Shown here in pieces: positions 24,059-36,406 of a stretch of DNA of 64,000 bases (positions are counted from its first letter, which is position 1; every line of letters starts with the position of its first letter). The notes below the pieces were generated by a model. That model saw only the letters and a program-made list of their open reading frames with translations. It did not search any database and was not told the DNA's origin. The position numbers and the translations under genes are program-made. This DNA comes from Typhlomys cinereus (lineage: Eukaryota > Chordata > Mammalia > Rodentia > Platacanthomyidae), in the NCBI GenBank assembly GCA_023101885.1, contig JALPQD010000247.1, positions 3,318,230-3,382,229 of the forward strand. The letters run 5' to 3'.

Positions 24059-24234
24059 CTGCAAGACACCAGGTAGGGGACAGAATGAGTCACGATACGG
24101 CCATCTACCCTGTCATATGACGGTGGTTTTTTTTCTCCCACCCGATCTCACACTATCACCATACAAAGATGTCACAGAGACTTGTTCTATCATGACAAAG
24201 TTAGAGAGATTGGACTCACTGATTTTTCCAGGTC

Positions 24235-24655
24235 CCTTCTGTTAAAGTTTTCCAGCATGTTATGGATATATTCATGACCAAATAGCTTATGGGAACAAGA
24301 GGACTTTATTTGGCTTAGTCCAGCTTGGCAGGAGAGCTCATACCAATACCAAGAACCAGGGGAACTGGCAAGACCATTTCCAAAGGACTGCTGAGAGAGG
24401 GGCAAACTTCCTCACTTGCCAGAGAGCAAGTCAGTCCAAAGTATGCTGAAGAATGCTCACTTACTAAACTAGCTTCCCCCATATTATCCTCCTGCCCAGG
24501 AAATAGTCCCGCCCACCATGGGCCTGTTCTTCCCACATCAATCAGACAATCTCCTGCAGGTATGTTCAAGTGCTTACCTTAATCACTAAGTCCTCACAAA
24601 TGTGCCCAGAGCTAATCTTTCAGTTATCAAGTTGACACACACGTGTCTAACTAGC
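24235..24655 (-). mobile_element. Solo LTR, ERVL-like family (antisense)
   Basis: The reverse complement shows the family order: tgtcaacttgata-like start near 24635, ggagattgtctgattgatg, cccatggtgggc, and a polyadenylation region near 24305. Ends are eroded, so the borders are approximate. It lies about 180 bp upstream of KLHL3 exon 3. Confidence 0.65.
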
Positions 24656-25059
24656 ATATCTTCCACTATGCTTTCCTAAGGCACTCAGAGAATTCCAGTA
24701 CTCTGAAGCTATGAATTCAAAGACTGTTTCACTTGCCCTTACCACTCTGATCCCCTATTCCAGCATATATGATTAAGAATTAGGGCAACAGTGGCTCAGA
24801 GACTGACTTAATACCAAGCAACAGGAGTATGACACTAGGGTATGCCACCAGCAAGACAGATACTAACAATTCCCCAAAGGCAAGCTAGTCTTAAGTGTTT
24901 CTCCTCCCACCCCGACCAGAAGACACCTCCATACACAGTCATCCCAAAGATCCTGATTGCTGCCATCAGTCACAATCCTGTGGGTTGAGGAAACGACTTA
25001 GTAGAAAGAGTGTCTGATACACAATTATCAGATCTGAGTTTGATGTCTTGGAAGCCATA

Positions 25060-25450
25060 TGTTGCAGTTTGCCTGCGTGACAGCTTAAGGGAACAAGGGA
25101 TTTATTTTCTTATAATAGTCCTGTTATAGTCTATCCAGCTTGATGGGAGAGCAAGCACCAACACCAGGGCCAAGGAAACTAGCCACACCATCTCCAAGTA
25201 ATGGTTGCGAGAGAGCCGATCCTTACTTGCCAGACCAGCATGTCTGGCCAGGTATATACAAGGATAACGACTCTCTCAACCAGCTCTCTGTGTTTTATTC
25301 CAAGGCCTAATCCCACCTACCTGGGCCTTTCCCAGCCAGACAATCTCCTGCAGGTTTGCTCTGGGCTTAACCCAACCACTAATTCTCCATAAATGTGCCC
25401 AGAACTCAAACCCTCTCCTGTCAAGTTGACACCTGTACCTAACTATGACA
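25060..25450 (-). mobile_element. Solo LTR splitting a composite SINE
   Basis: Begins TGTTGCAG and ends ACTATGACA on the plus strand, same family as 36407-36830. The flanks (about 24980-25059 and 25451-25745) read as the two halves of a tRNA-derived SINE. A 5-base duplication is no longer visible. Confidence 0.68.
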
Positions 25451-25484
25451 CTGTCTAAAGAAGCCAGGCACAGCAGCCTGTAAC

Positions 25485-25574
25485 AGCCATGGTGATAGGA
25501 ATTTCAGTGCAGTAGCTTGACTGCAGAGCTATCTGGTGCCGGACCCCCACTGTCCCTGGTCTGTCCTATAGGTT
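25485..25574 (+). repeat. Dispersed short duplication, copy 1
   Basis: 90 bp from agccatggtgataggaattt to ctgtcctataggtt match 26438-26526 with two substitutions and one single-base indel. It lies inside the right half of the SINE split by the LTR at 25060-25450. Confidence 0.93.
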
Positions 25575-25924
25575 TATTTCATCTCTAGAGTTTTCTAATC
25601 AGCCAGTCTAGAGGAACCCAGTGAAAGACCATCTCAAGAAAAGAGATAAAGTAAGGGTTAAAAGCAACTGAGGAAGACATATTAACAATGACTTCTGACC
25701 TTCACATGTGAATATACACATTTGCACACACATGCATACATACACATACATATACAAACAAAAGACTCATAACCATCTTGCTTTACATGGCTATCACTCC
25801 ATTATACTGCGAACTTGGAAAGGGCCTTGCCATGCACGGTACCCTGGACAGTGGGCCCTGGGTTGTTTAAATGAATGAATGAAAGGAACTCAGCCACATT
25901 CATAGACAAAATGGATATCTGAGA

Positions 25925-26160
25925 GCTAAGCATGGCAGCACAGCTCTCAGGAGCCTGAGGCAGGAGGATCTCAAGTTCAAGACCCGACAGGTCCAGAGTG
26001 AGTTCAAGGCCAGCCTAGGTGACTTAGTGAGACCCTGCCTCAAAATGAAGAGTAAAAAGAGGCTTGAGGATATGGATCAGTGGTAGATTATGTAGCTGGC
26101 ATGCACAAGACTGTGAGTTCAGTCCTCAGTACCTCAAAAGGCAAAAAAAAAAAAAAAAAG
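25925..26160 (+). mobile_element. Dimeric B1-ID-type SINE
   Basis: B1-like left half (gctaagcatggcagcacagc, gcctgaggcaggaggatctc, aaggccagcctaggtgactt), then an ID-like right half (gaggatatggatcagtggta, gttcagtcctcagtacc) and an A-run. The same arrangement is seen at 58980-59215. Confidence 0.78.
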
Positions 26161-26254
26161 ATACTTTGGAGAGTGGTAAGGTACCACAAGACCTTGATAT
26201 TCTAAGAATTTTTCTCACAGTCTTCCAAATTTTTACCCTGTCTGTCATTGATGT

Positions 26255-26440
26255 AGTGGATAAAAATGTACTGAATTATATGCGCCAAACACTGCAAGCA
26301 CTGTTTTAGAAATATTTTTATTTCATAGAACCGTCAGTGAGGTCAGGATAATTACCATGCTACATCTTACAAATGAGGAAATTGAGGCCCTTAGGAATTA
26401 ACTAACTTCCTCAACATCCCACAGAAAGAGAGCACAGAGC
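26255..26440 (-). mobile_element. MIR, antisense
   Basis: Blocks gccaaacactgcaagcactg, atcttacaaatgaggaaatt and gaggcccttaggaattaact match a reversed MIR. The duplicated segment at 26438 begins where it ends. Confidence 0.75.
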
Positions 26441-26526
26441 CATGGTGATGGAATTTCAGTGCGGTAGCTTGACTGCAGAGCTATCTGGTGCCGGAACCCC
26501 ACTGTCCCTGGTCTGTCCTATAGGTT
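26438..26526 (+). repeat. Dispersed short duplication, copy 2 (probable source)
   Basis: 89 bp homologous to 25485-25574. It sits at the end of a MIR, whose expected sequence (gg-atttgaacc, tgactgcagagc-like) partly matches, so this may be the original site. Confidence 0.93.
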
Positions 26527-27684
26527 AAAGCACTCGCATAGGAGGGAAGGCATGGAGGGGCCACATTTTAACTGTGATTCACTGGTAATGGTTTGAGAAG
26601 TCTGAGGTCATGTCTGGGTTCTGTGTAATCAATAAATCAATGCCATCGCCAAGCGACAGAAGAGAAGCTATATATTTGTCATCTCTGGTATATCACAATT
26701 AGCTATCACCAAGTATTAAGACATTAGTTCAGGTTCACTCAGAGACATGGAATCATAAAGCCCAAGGCATATGGAGCTTTGGACGCCATCACCAGCCTTA
26801 GAGATCAATGGCCCTATGAAACCTAAGCAGTGATGAGACACTCACAGAAGCCTGAATTCTGAATCCAGTTCCTTTGACTCTAAAGATTGTGTTTTCCTCA
26901 ATGTCTTTCCACTGGATGACATTTAAGATAGGAAAAGGCGGAAAATTGGTTAATTCCAACAAGCTGAGCTGCATGAAAGGAAGTCCAGGAGGGAAAGGAC
27001 CTTAAGACACCGAGAAGCCAAGACCTTTACGACCTCACTCTGCAGCAGAACGGCAGCAGAACTGACTCTGATCTAACTGCCCATCACAGTGCTGGCAAAT
27101 AAGCTTCCCACTGTCTTCTCATCTGACCTACCTGCTTTGGGAACAAACATGATAGGGAGCAAGCAGGGTAGCAGACCTCTACTGAGCATAGGCTGGTTTA
27201 TCATAAAAACGAATAGATTTGTCCTGGGCACATTTATTTCTATCAAGGATTTTAGGGAGAAAATAGAGTTGTCACGGCTATTTAAGTTTTGCATAACTGA
27301 AGTTTGAATAAAGAAATTATTAACAAGGAAGAATCAGAAAGACTGAACACATTCGCCAATGCTAGGAGCAAATAAGCAAATGCAAGTAGGATACCACAGG
27401 CAAACCGAGGTCATCCCTGACGCATGGGCAAGAGCACGGAAGGAATGAGAATGAGTGCGTGCTGCTCTGAGCAGGGAGTTTATCTCAGGGCCAGAGAATC
27501 GCAACCTGGAAAACGGCCAAGAGAAACTTACCAAAAACTTAACTTAGGCTTTTCCTCGGGTGAGGAGTCTTCCAGAGGCATCTCTGCACATGTGCTCCGT
27601 GGTGCTGCCTGGTCAGAAGCTCTCCTGTCCACTTACCGAGGGTCCTAAGAGAACCTTTTTTGTTTAAGCTATGACGCTACTTCA

Positions 27685-27970
27685 AAGGTAACGTGTGTGC
27701 GCATGTGTGAACTTGTGTGCAGGTGTGTACAAGAGGGAAAATGAGTGTATGTACCTATTAGACTCAAGGGCGACTTCAGGAATCATCCTGGATTGCTTTA
27801 CCTTCTTGTTGCTTTGCTTGGGGATTTCCTAGGCTTCACCTTCCAAGGCCAGAACTGCAGGCTGCCACCATATCTGCCTGACATTTTTATGTGGAATCTG
27901 GGGATCTGAATTCAGGTCCTTTTGCTTGAGAGGCAAAAGCTTTAACCCCTGAGCCATCTCTCCAGCTTCC
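27685..27970 (-). mobile_element. tRNA-derived SINE, antisense
   Basis: TG-rich tail, then aatcatcctggattgcttta, gcaggctgccaccatatctg, ggggatctgaattcaggtcc and the reverse head gagccatctctccagc. Nearly full length. Confidence 0.8.
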
Positions 27971-28379
27971 CATAGGGAACTCTTGAAGAGAGAAAGGTAA
28001 GACTATACACTTTGCCATTTGTTGCAAAGCACAACGTAGCAGTTAAGAATAGCATTTGGCTGTTAGAATAGCACTTACCCATGATCAAGTCTCTGCCCTC
28101 GCCACTCTCCAGTGTGAGTAAACATACAGTGTCCCCAGAATACCAGACCACTGAGATGCACTGTACGTGAGATCATGCAGGATGCTAAAGGAAAGCACTT
28201 GGCTTATTTCTGTTCTTTTTTTCCAACAAGGTGTTTCCTTTAAAACCAGAGGTTAAGTTTGGGGGTATGTTAAACTTGAGCTGCCTTCCCAGACAACTTA
28301 GTGTAACCATCAATAAGGCAAGTAGATATAATAGATACATGGACCTGGGTTCCGATGTGAGGGACAGTTAAGGGGACAA

Positions 28380-28485
28380 GAGAACCAGGCACAGTGCTGT
28401 ATCCTGTAGTCTGGCTACTGGAGGGTTGTGGCAGGAAGATCACTGTTTGGGCAACATCATGAGACCTTGTCTAAAAAAGACTATT
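28380..28485 (+). mobile_element. B1-like SINE
   Basis: Blocks ccaggcacagtgctgtatcc, gtggcaggaagatcactgtt and gcaacatcatgagaccttgt follow B1/7SL order. Confidence 0.65.
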
Positions 28486-28614
28486 AAAAACTAGAAGAAC
28501 AAGAAATAACAACAGACAGAATATGGTATCAGCATGAATCTATAAAGATCAATGAGAAAGAATTAGAAACACATAAAAAAATACATTATGAGCAACTAAT
28601 TAGTGGGGAGGTCT

Positions 28615-29100
28615 ATATGTATGTGTGTTCGTGTGCACACATGTGAGCACAGGCGCACGTGCACATGTGTGCAGTGGCCGGAAGTCAATGTTGGGCGCTC
28701 TCATCAGATGCTCTCCACCATACCTTCACTTCTCAGGGCATTTGCTTGTATTTCAGAGTCTTACACTTAGCCAAGATCATGCCACTGCCAACTAGAATGC
28801 CTTGAGTTTCACGCAAGCTGATGGATTCCAGAGCCCATGCTTTCAAGCAGAGGGCGTGATGATAGTGGGAATTAGAAGACTGTGAAGACATTGTGAGCTC
28901 CACCTATTTTCCAATATAGGGTCTGATACTGAATCCAGAACTCACTTATTGACTACTCTGGTGGACAAGTGCACACTGGAGATTTTCCTGTATCTGCCTC
29001 TGCCCAGCATGGAGGTTCTAACACCCCAAAGCATGGAACTGGATCTACACTCAGGTCCTTACGCTTGCACTTTTCCTATAAAGCCATTTCCTTAGACCTC
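28615..29100 (-). mobile_element. Composite tRNA/B1-type SINE remnants, antisense
   Basis: Alternating TG/CA tail-like sequence at 28620-28675, then blocks such as gaactggatctacactcagg near 29040 that resemble reversed tRNA-like SINE heads. Diverged; probably two overlapping copies. Confidence 0.45.
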
Positions 29101-29239
29101 CAACTGCCTTTTTATAAGTGTGTCAAAACCAATTAACTAGGAAAGAAAAGCCCTTCAACAAGTGGTGACAGGACAACTGGACATCTATGATATGCAAATG
29201 AGTGGGGTTGGATCCTTACTTAATACCATTGACAAGCAT

Positions 29240-29630
29240 TACCTTCAGGGGCTAGTAAAGTACTCGCCAAACAAGTGTAAAGACCTGAGTTTGAATCATA
29301 ACCCATGTAAAGCTGGGTGTGGGAGCACACATCTGTAATCCAAGGGCTCCTATGGCACATACAAGAGAATTCCCAGAAGTTTAACATCCAGCCAGCCAGT
29401 GCAAGCATTGAAAAAACAGGGGGGGAAGATGCTTCATAAATAAGGTAGAAGGAGGAGACTGATATTTGAGGTATTCTTCTGAAGGTTTCTGACCTTCACA
29501 CATGCACCCATACATGTATATACATGCACATGAACATACATCATGCACATACACTTATAGCTAGATCTCTCGATCTCCCTCTCTCTTGATCTCTCTCTCT
29601 TTCTCTCTCTCACACACACACACACAAACT
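29240..29630 (+). mobile_element. Composite SINE with CA and CT tract
   Basis: Head caggggctagtaaagtactc, B-box-like gagtttgaatc, then B1-like gctgggtgtgggagcacaca and a tail of CA and CT repeats (29570-29625). Confidence 0.65.
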
Positions 29631-29889
29631 ACCCCAAAATGAACCACAAGCCTAAGTATTCGACTCAAACTGTTAGTCCCTTGGGCAAAAACATAAGTGG
29701 AAATTTTCATGACTGCAGATACAGAAATGGTTTCTTAAAAATTACACCAAAAGCACATATAACAAAAGAAAAGAATGATAAATTATTCATCCATATTTAA
29801 AATATCTGAGCTGCAAAGGATGTGTCAGAAAATAGAGACTGAATTCATAGAATAAATGCTTTTTGGCAAATAATCTACATGAAAATATC

Positions 29890-30250
29890 TACTATCTAGG
29901 ATATCTAGAATATAAGTGAACTTAGATCTTTATAACTCAACAGTAAACAGAAAAATAACCTAATTTTAAAAGGGGGGCAAGGGATTTCAATAGACGTTTG
30001 TCTAAATGAGATACTGAAATGGCCAATAAGGACAGGAAATGATGCTCAAGATTGTCATCAGGTAAACTCAGATAAAAACGACAGTAAGATGCCATCTAAA
30101 ATCCAAAGCAACAGTTTTGATCAAAAGCACATATATTAACAAGTTTTAAGAGATTGGAAAAAAAAATTTATCTTACAAATGTTGATGGAAACGGAATAGC
30201 TGCTTTAGGAAATAGTCTGGCAATTCCTTTAAAGGTTAAAAACATGCAGC
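29890..30250 (+). mobile_element. Old L1 fragment (ORF2 end region)
   Basis: Diverged sense L1-like sequence with recognisable order (ggccaataaggacaggaaat near 30020, a catca-gg-aaatgcaaat-like block near 30055, then a gttgatggaaacggaatag-like block near 30181). It is interrupted at about 30254 by a CA-tailed SINE. Confidence 0.55.
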
Positions 30251-30253
30251 TAT

Positions 30254-30590
30254 AGAGGCTGGCTGGTCAGTAAGAAGGTTTGTCGCACAAGCATAAGAAC
30301 ATGAGTTTGAATCCCTAGCACCTATGTTGGGCACAGCACACGTGCTGTAACCACAGAGATCTATAGGACAGAGGCAGAGGATCACTGGTGGATCACTGAT
30401 ATTAGCTGGCTGCCAGCCCGGTTCCAGGTTCAACGAAAGACTCTGTCTCTCGAGGACATAAGATGGACAATAATAGAGCTGGACAGCCACCGTCATCCTC
30501 TGGCTTCCACATGGCACATGGAAGTGAACATCTGTACATGTGTACATACATCACGCACACACACACCACATGCACACACACACACACAAA
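30254..30590 (+). mobile_element. Composite SINE
   Basis: Head ataggctggctggtcagta-like, gagtttgaatccctagcacc, B1-like gggcacagcacacgtgctgt, and a CA tail at 30555-30590. It interrupts the old L1 fragment to its left. Confidence 0.6.
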
Positions 30591-30700
30591 ATGAACTTAG
30601 CAGCAAGTCCACACCTAGATAAACACCCAAGAAAAGAGTATGTGAATATTTTAACAGCCAAAGCCCTTGTACTATCAGCACAGATGAAATATCATTCTTT

Positions 30701-31005
30701 CTTTTTTTTTAATTATTATTTATTCAACTGTGCGCATGTGCCCGTGTATGTGCCCGCGCGTGTTGTGTGTGTGTCTGTGTATATGTCTGTGTGTGTGTAG
30801 AACCACGGACGAACTCGCGAACCACCATGGACGCCTCCACCTCCTTCTGCCCCGGGATTCACAGGCTCCGCCCTACCAGGACCAGAAGCGCAGGCCGCCC
30901 CACCCCCGCTTCCGCCTGGCGTCAATACGTGGGATCTGGGATCCGAACTCAGTACCTTCCACCCGCAAGGCGGAGACTTAACCCTGAGCCACCTCTCCAG
31001 CCCAG
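30701..31005 (-). mobile_element. Young tRNA-derived SINE, antisense, with target duplication
   Basis: The reverse complement of the family consensus: ends cacctctccagccc on the plus strand and begins with the T-rich tail. The target duplication tcattcttt is at 30692-30700 and 31006-31014. Confidence 0.87.
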
Positions 31006-31029
31006 TCATTCTTTAGTTAAAAGGAATGC

Positions 31030-31680
31030 AGCCGGGCTGGGATGTCTCCATGAGTAAGGCACTTATCTGAAAGCATTCCAACCAGAGTGCAGATTCTCAG
31101 AGCTCATGTATAAACCAGGCAAGGATGGTTATCTGCTATAATCCCAGCACTCGGAGATAACAGGGAATCCTCAGAGCAAGCTGAATAAGCTGAACTAGTT
31201 GACTGCTGAGCTCGAGGTTCAATTTAGAGACCTCCCTAAATAATAAAAATGGAAAACAATAGAAAAAGACATTCACCACCAACTCTGTACCTCACTTATG
31301 CAAATGTTCATACACCTAAGAACATGTCTACACATATCCATTCATACATGTACTACACACATACACACACATACTCACACATACACCACATTTTTGAGAG
31401 GAGCTGGGGAGTCAGGCAGGTATGTCAGCTCATCTCTAATTCCAGCCTGGGAACGCTGAACCCGGGAATCCCCAAAAGCAAACTGACTAGCCAGACTAGT
31501 TCTTATCAGTATGCTCTATGTTTAAAGACCCAGCCTCAAAAACAGTAAGAAGAGTGATCTGATCAAGGATGATTACTGTTAACAAACTTGAGTCTCCATA
31601 TGAACATGTGCATGTGTTCCCACACACATGCAAAACACACGCATGTATATATACCCCTTCAAACACATAGAAAATGTGGG
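31030..31680 (+). mobile_element. Two tandem diverged tRNA-derived SINEs
   Basis: The first (about 31030-31395) ends in a CA-rich tail at 31355-31390. The second (about 31400-31680) starts gagctggggagtcaggcagg and ends with another CA-rich stretch. Both follow the older body plan (ggaatcccc-agagcaagctga). Confidence 0.55.
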
Positions 31681-31799
31681 AAAAAACTTTTAAAATGAAT
31701 GAAATAATGAGTCCTGCTATAGCCTGGATGATTTTTAAAACATCATGTTAACCAGTGTAGTCGCACATACCAGTAATCCTAACACCTATGGAAATGGAG

Positions 31800-32032
31800 G
31801 AAGGACAGGCTAGAGAAATGGCTCAGGGGTTAAACTCTGCCTCAAAAGCAGAAGGATCTGAGTTTGGATCTGACATAAAACCAGGTGGTAATGATGGCAG
31901 CCTGCACTTCTGACCCTGGAAAGCAGAGCCTGGGCAACCCCATAGCAGAGCAAAGCAAAAAGGAGTTAGAGCAATCCAGCATGATTCCTGAAGTCATCCT
32001 TGGATATCTACAGGTGCACACAGTGCCCTCTG

Positions 32033-32077
<45 letters not shown>

Positions 32078-32160
32078 AAACTAACAGAGACAAGTCTACA
32101 CACACATGTGCATATATGTGCATACATAACTTCAACAAAAATCCAAAAAGAAACCAAAAA
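31800..32160 (+). mobile_element. Older tRNA-derived SINE with CA tail
   Basis: Head gctagagaaatggctcaggg, body gcctgcacttctgaccctgg and gcatgattcctgaagtcatc, tail (CA)n at 32035-32077. Same older subfamily as 54948-55240. Confidence 0.78.
32035..32077 (+). repeat. (CA)n microsatellite
   Basis: A pure CA run within a SINE tail. Confidence 0.95.
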
Positions 32161-32469
32161 ATTCAAAACACTGTATTAAATGAGAGAAAGCAGACACAAA
32201 AGACAAATTGTGTGATTCTAAAATAAGCAAAAAGTAGGCTAATGGTTACTTGACTAAAAGGGAGAAATGGGGAAAAGGCAGGGTAAGAAATAGAACAGGG
32301 TGAATCTAAAGTACACAGGGATTCTTTAGGGTGATGGCAACATTCTCAAGTTAGTTGTGGTTGCATAATTCCATGATTGTCATTAATGTATATTCTTTGA
32401 AGAGTAAATTATAGGCTATTTTAAATCAATATTTATTTCCTGTACAAAAAGAAAAAGAGAAACAGAAAG

Positions 32470-33975
32470 CACTGTGCTCAGATGGGTTATTACTAATAAT
32501 AAAGTTGTAGTGACCACCAATTCAAAATTTAAAAAAAACACAATAGCAAAAAAGTGGAATCAGCCAACATGCCCATCAACAGAGGAATGGATAACGAAAA
32601 CATGGTATATATACATGATGGAATATTACTCAGCCATCAGAAAAGATGAGGTTATGAAATTTTCTGATAAATGGATGGAAGTGGAAATTTAATATATGGA
32701 TTATTGAACTGATATCCTTGTCAATGTATTTGAATTGGAAGCATTGTAAGAGCCAGAAAATTCAAAAAAGACCTATGACTGGGAAGGTGGGAAGGGATGG
32801 TTAGGGTGAAACTTTTTAAAGGGGAGATTTAGGATCCCGGAACATGGGTTAGGGAGGGAATAATTGGGAAAAATACATAGCAGAGAATGAGAAGATAGCG
32901 ATATGGGAGATAGGAGGGACTGAGGACTTATAGAAAAACCCTATGATTGTGGAAAGTAACCCCAAAGGAGCTTCCTATAGTAGTAATATATAAAAAAAAA
33001 AAAAAGTCTTTTAAAGAAAGGAACAAGATGGGAAGTCCATATGCAGAGGAGGATAGAATAAGGAAAACGGGAAAAAAGCCTTGAGCTGATCTGCTTAGAA
33101 CCCAGGGACAAAATCATACTAGCAGTAATGGGAATGTGGCACTTCCTGATAAAACATTGGTCAGACAGGTCTTAAAGACCCCCAAACATTATAGCTTTTG
33201 TCACTGCTCTTGCTTGCTCTCCAAAAACTGTCAGTAAGACCCTATTACTGAAGATGTAACACAAATGGATCACAGAACATGGGCAAATATATCAACTGGA
33301 ACTGGTCTGAGGACTTTCTCCTTGCTGGATGCTTACACAGTAGCAAGGAACACTGTAGAGGCTACTAGGGGAGAGAAATAATCACAAGCCCCATCAACAG
33401 CATGAAATATGTAAGGTGAAATATAAATAAATCACCATGGCAAGAGGTGACCATCTGTGTAATAATGGCATGAGTATCAAGGAGACAACCAAACAGCTTT
33501 CTGATTGGATTCAAGACCCACTTGTCAGAATGAAACACATCCCTATTACTGTAAACTATAACAAGAATCTAAAAAAAGGGAAGGAAATAGATCAATAGGG
33601 AAGACAGACAATAAACCTATATGTAAGAAGACAGTACATCAAACTGCTCTGTAGGCAGCTGTTATTATACCCATAGAATGAGAATTTACAGTGGAAGTCC
33701 TCGGGTCTAAAGCTGGCTAAGTGAACAGAAATGCACAATCAGTAGGGTGGCCTGAGGAGAGGTAACTTGAAATACCACAGAGGCCTGAGCTCCCAGAGGA
33801 GTAGACAAGCCAGAATGAACCCTAGGGTCCATAGAAGCACACAGGCAGAAAGGCAGGAGGGAGTGGGAGGCAATGGTGAAGGGATGGGAAGAGATGGGAG
33901 AGAGGGGGAAGGGAGGGAAAGCGGGATGAATACTCAATATGCTTATAAAAGTAGAAAAACAATTTTTAAAAAAAG
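32470..33975 (+). mobile_element. L1 3' end and long 3' UTR
   Basis: Starts with a classic L1 block (aatcagccaacatgcccatc, then ggaatggataacgaaaacat, then tggaatattactcagccatc at 32560-32640), followed by about 1.2 kb of 3' UTR with a G/A-rich segment (33850-33930) and a terminal A-rich tail near 33962-33975. No intact ORF. An internal A-run at about 32991-33005 may mark a nested junction. Confidence 0.75.
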
Positions 33976-34949
33976 GCATGGGACTGTTTGCAGCAATGAG
34001 AAGGGCTGAAAACTGTCAAGGGGCTGGGGGAGGATGTGCAAGGTTCAGTCTGCAGTGCAGATACACACACAGAAAGTGCACTTGTCAAAATGAGATAGGA
34101 AAGACTGGCTGGGAGTATAAATTGCTTGCTGCTATTCATCCTTCCATTCTTCCTGCTCACTTCTTCTCAGGCCTGGTCAGGGTGTGTTGTTCCAGAAAGG
34201 ACCACATCTCCCCACCTGTTGGAATGGAAGTCTACAACCAGTGTCACTAGAGTTCTGCTCCCAGAAGCACAGTGGTCTGACCAGAGCATAGCCAGGACAC
34301 GCAAAGAAGCAAGGCTAAGTGGTAACCATGCCAACGGCCCATTAGCTACCGTGGAAGCAAAAAAGAATAGGAAACTCATGAACTGGGTGATTCATAAAGT
34401 GCAAAGAACATGTGTGCTTGAGCTAAAATGACTCAATACTGAGGGAGGGGAATGTGAAAACAATGCAGGAGACAAGCTCAGATCCCTGGAATATCATGTC
34501 ACATTTCATTAGCTTCATTGTACAGCAAAATGCTCTAGCCAAGGGCTTCATCAAAGCCAAGTGTGCCCGTGCTCTCTCCACTAACGTCCACCAAGGTCAC
34601 TCAGATCAATATAGCATTGACTCGGGTCCCCTTTGTCCCCGCCTTCCCTGCTCTACTCCAGTTTTTGAAAGATGGCCATTTCAATACCTTGAAATCCAAT
34701 AAAGCCTTTCAATATCACACAAATACGAGCCTCACTGGGGGGTGAGACTTATTCTCTTTCATGACACCATGTCTCTAACCTTCACAGTGATTACATCATC
34801 ACTAAGCTAACTATCACAGAAGATCCACGTGTCAGGTCCACAATAATATCTCAGAACTAGTTATTATCACACTATAGTCAGTTAAAATTGACAATTCTAC
34901 TTTTAGGAATTCATTCTATAGAAACAATCATGCTTGTACATAAATCGAG

Positions 34950-35130
34950 CAACTATAATACATGTGTGATCACGATACTAAGCACTTTGTGACTTAGTCC
35001 TCTTTAATAGTACCAGCAAGACTAGTACTACTATTAGTCTCCTTTTACAGTCAAGGAGATTAACTTGCCCAGGACCACAAAGACAGCAAGGCCTGAAGCC
35101 AATATGGGAAACCCGAGTTTGTGCTGCAGT
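34950..35130 (-). mobile_element. MIR, antisense
   Basis: Blocks actaagcactttgtgactta, ccttttacagtcaaggagat, ttgcccaggaccacaaagac and agcaaggcctgaagcc match a reversed MIR. Confidence 0.75.
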
Positions 35131-35683
35131 TTCAAATCATACTGCTGAGAGGCAAGGACTGCAGGTGGTTTTACATGTACAGCAATGGGGAATTGTTTTC
35201 CTTTTAAATAAAAGTCCCCATTTGTCCATTTAATGTTATAGGACAGTTAGAGACATAGAAAACTTCATTTAACATAGCACTAAATTGGGTTTAGACATAT
35301 TTTAAAGAGGAGAAAAAATGTTCCAAATGCTAATGATGGTTAATACTACTATAAAATTATAGATTAGTTTTTGATCATCTATATTTTGCAAATGTTCTGC
35401 TGTAATGGGTATATTAGAAACAGAGAAATAATGAGATAGAGAGAGAAAGCAAAAGAAAAATCCATGCCTAAACTTAAACTAAAGTCATCTATAAACAGAT
35501 AGACGAGGAAATGGTTCAGAAAGTAAGTTAGGTATGCAAGCATGAGGACAGAGTTTGAATCTCAAGCACTATATATAATAACAGGATTGCGAGCAGAGGA
35601 CAGGTGGATATAGAGAGCTCTCTGACCAGCCAGCCTAGCCTAAATGATAAAATTCCACTTCGCTGAGATACCCTGTCTGAAGG

Positions 35684-36037
35684 TGTAACAGTTACTCTTT
35701 ACTATTGCTGTGAGAACACCTAAAGTCAATCAGCTTAAGGGAGAAAGGGAGGTTTATTCAGCTTACGGTTCCAGAAGGAAGGTACAGTCTCTCAAAGCAG
35801 AGGTGGCATGGCTGGCTGGCCAAAGCTGGAAGAGGCTAAGTCACCGCAGACATCTTGGAAGCTGAGAGCTGCAGACTACTTGTAGCAAAGGCAGACATCT
35901 CCTGGAGTTAGGGTGGGACTCATCCACCTCAAGGCCCACCCCTTGTGACTGCCTTCCTCCAGCAAGGCTCCACCTTTTAAGGTATCATGACCTCGCCAAA
36001 CACATGAGGCTATGGGGACACATTTCAAACCATGACA
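35684..36037 (-). mobile_element. Solo LTR with 5-bp target duplication, inside a SINE
   Basis: 354 bp starting TGTAACAG and ending CATGACA on the plus strand, flanked by gaagg at 35679-35683 and 36038-36042. Five-base duplications are typical of ERVL/MaLR integrases. It interrupts a composite SINE whose halves lie at about 35505-35683 and 36043-36200. A fragment of the same family is at about 43070-43198. Confidence 0.8.
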
Positions 36038-36406
36038 GAAGGCAATCAGGAAGACAGCTGTAAAAGTTGCTAATATTCTTCTCTGATTTCCCCAGGTTCC
36101 AGTGTACACATCTGTACACTTATATACCTTACACATATACAACATGTGTGTATGAATCTTGTGTCCACTTAAACAAACAAAAAGATAATGAACATGATTA
36201 TTCAATAAAATGTCAGCAAAGTACTGTGTATAGTATTTAGACCAGTGCTTCCCAAAATAAATTTCTCAAAATACTGTACAGAATAAGAAAAGGGTTCTAT
36301 AGTCAAACATGTATGAGAAACTTTTACTCAGTCAGGTTTAATGCAAAGCTCCTCGGAGCACTATGTAAATTATGGAGAGCACAGCTGATGTGTGCATGTG
36401 TATATG

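Noticed and set aside
24235..24655. Repeated open frames across several windows (for example near 24325, 25201, 60388) that look like a protein family
   Set aside because: They are the same LTR family or SINE family translated in each copy; similarity is at DNA level and frames are inconsistent.
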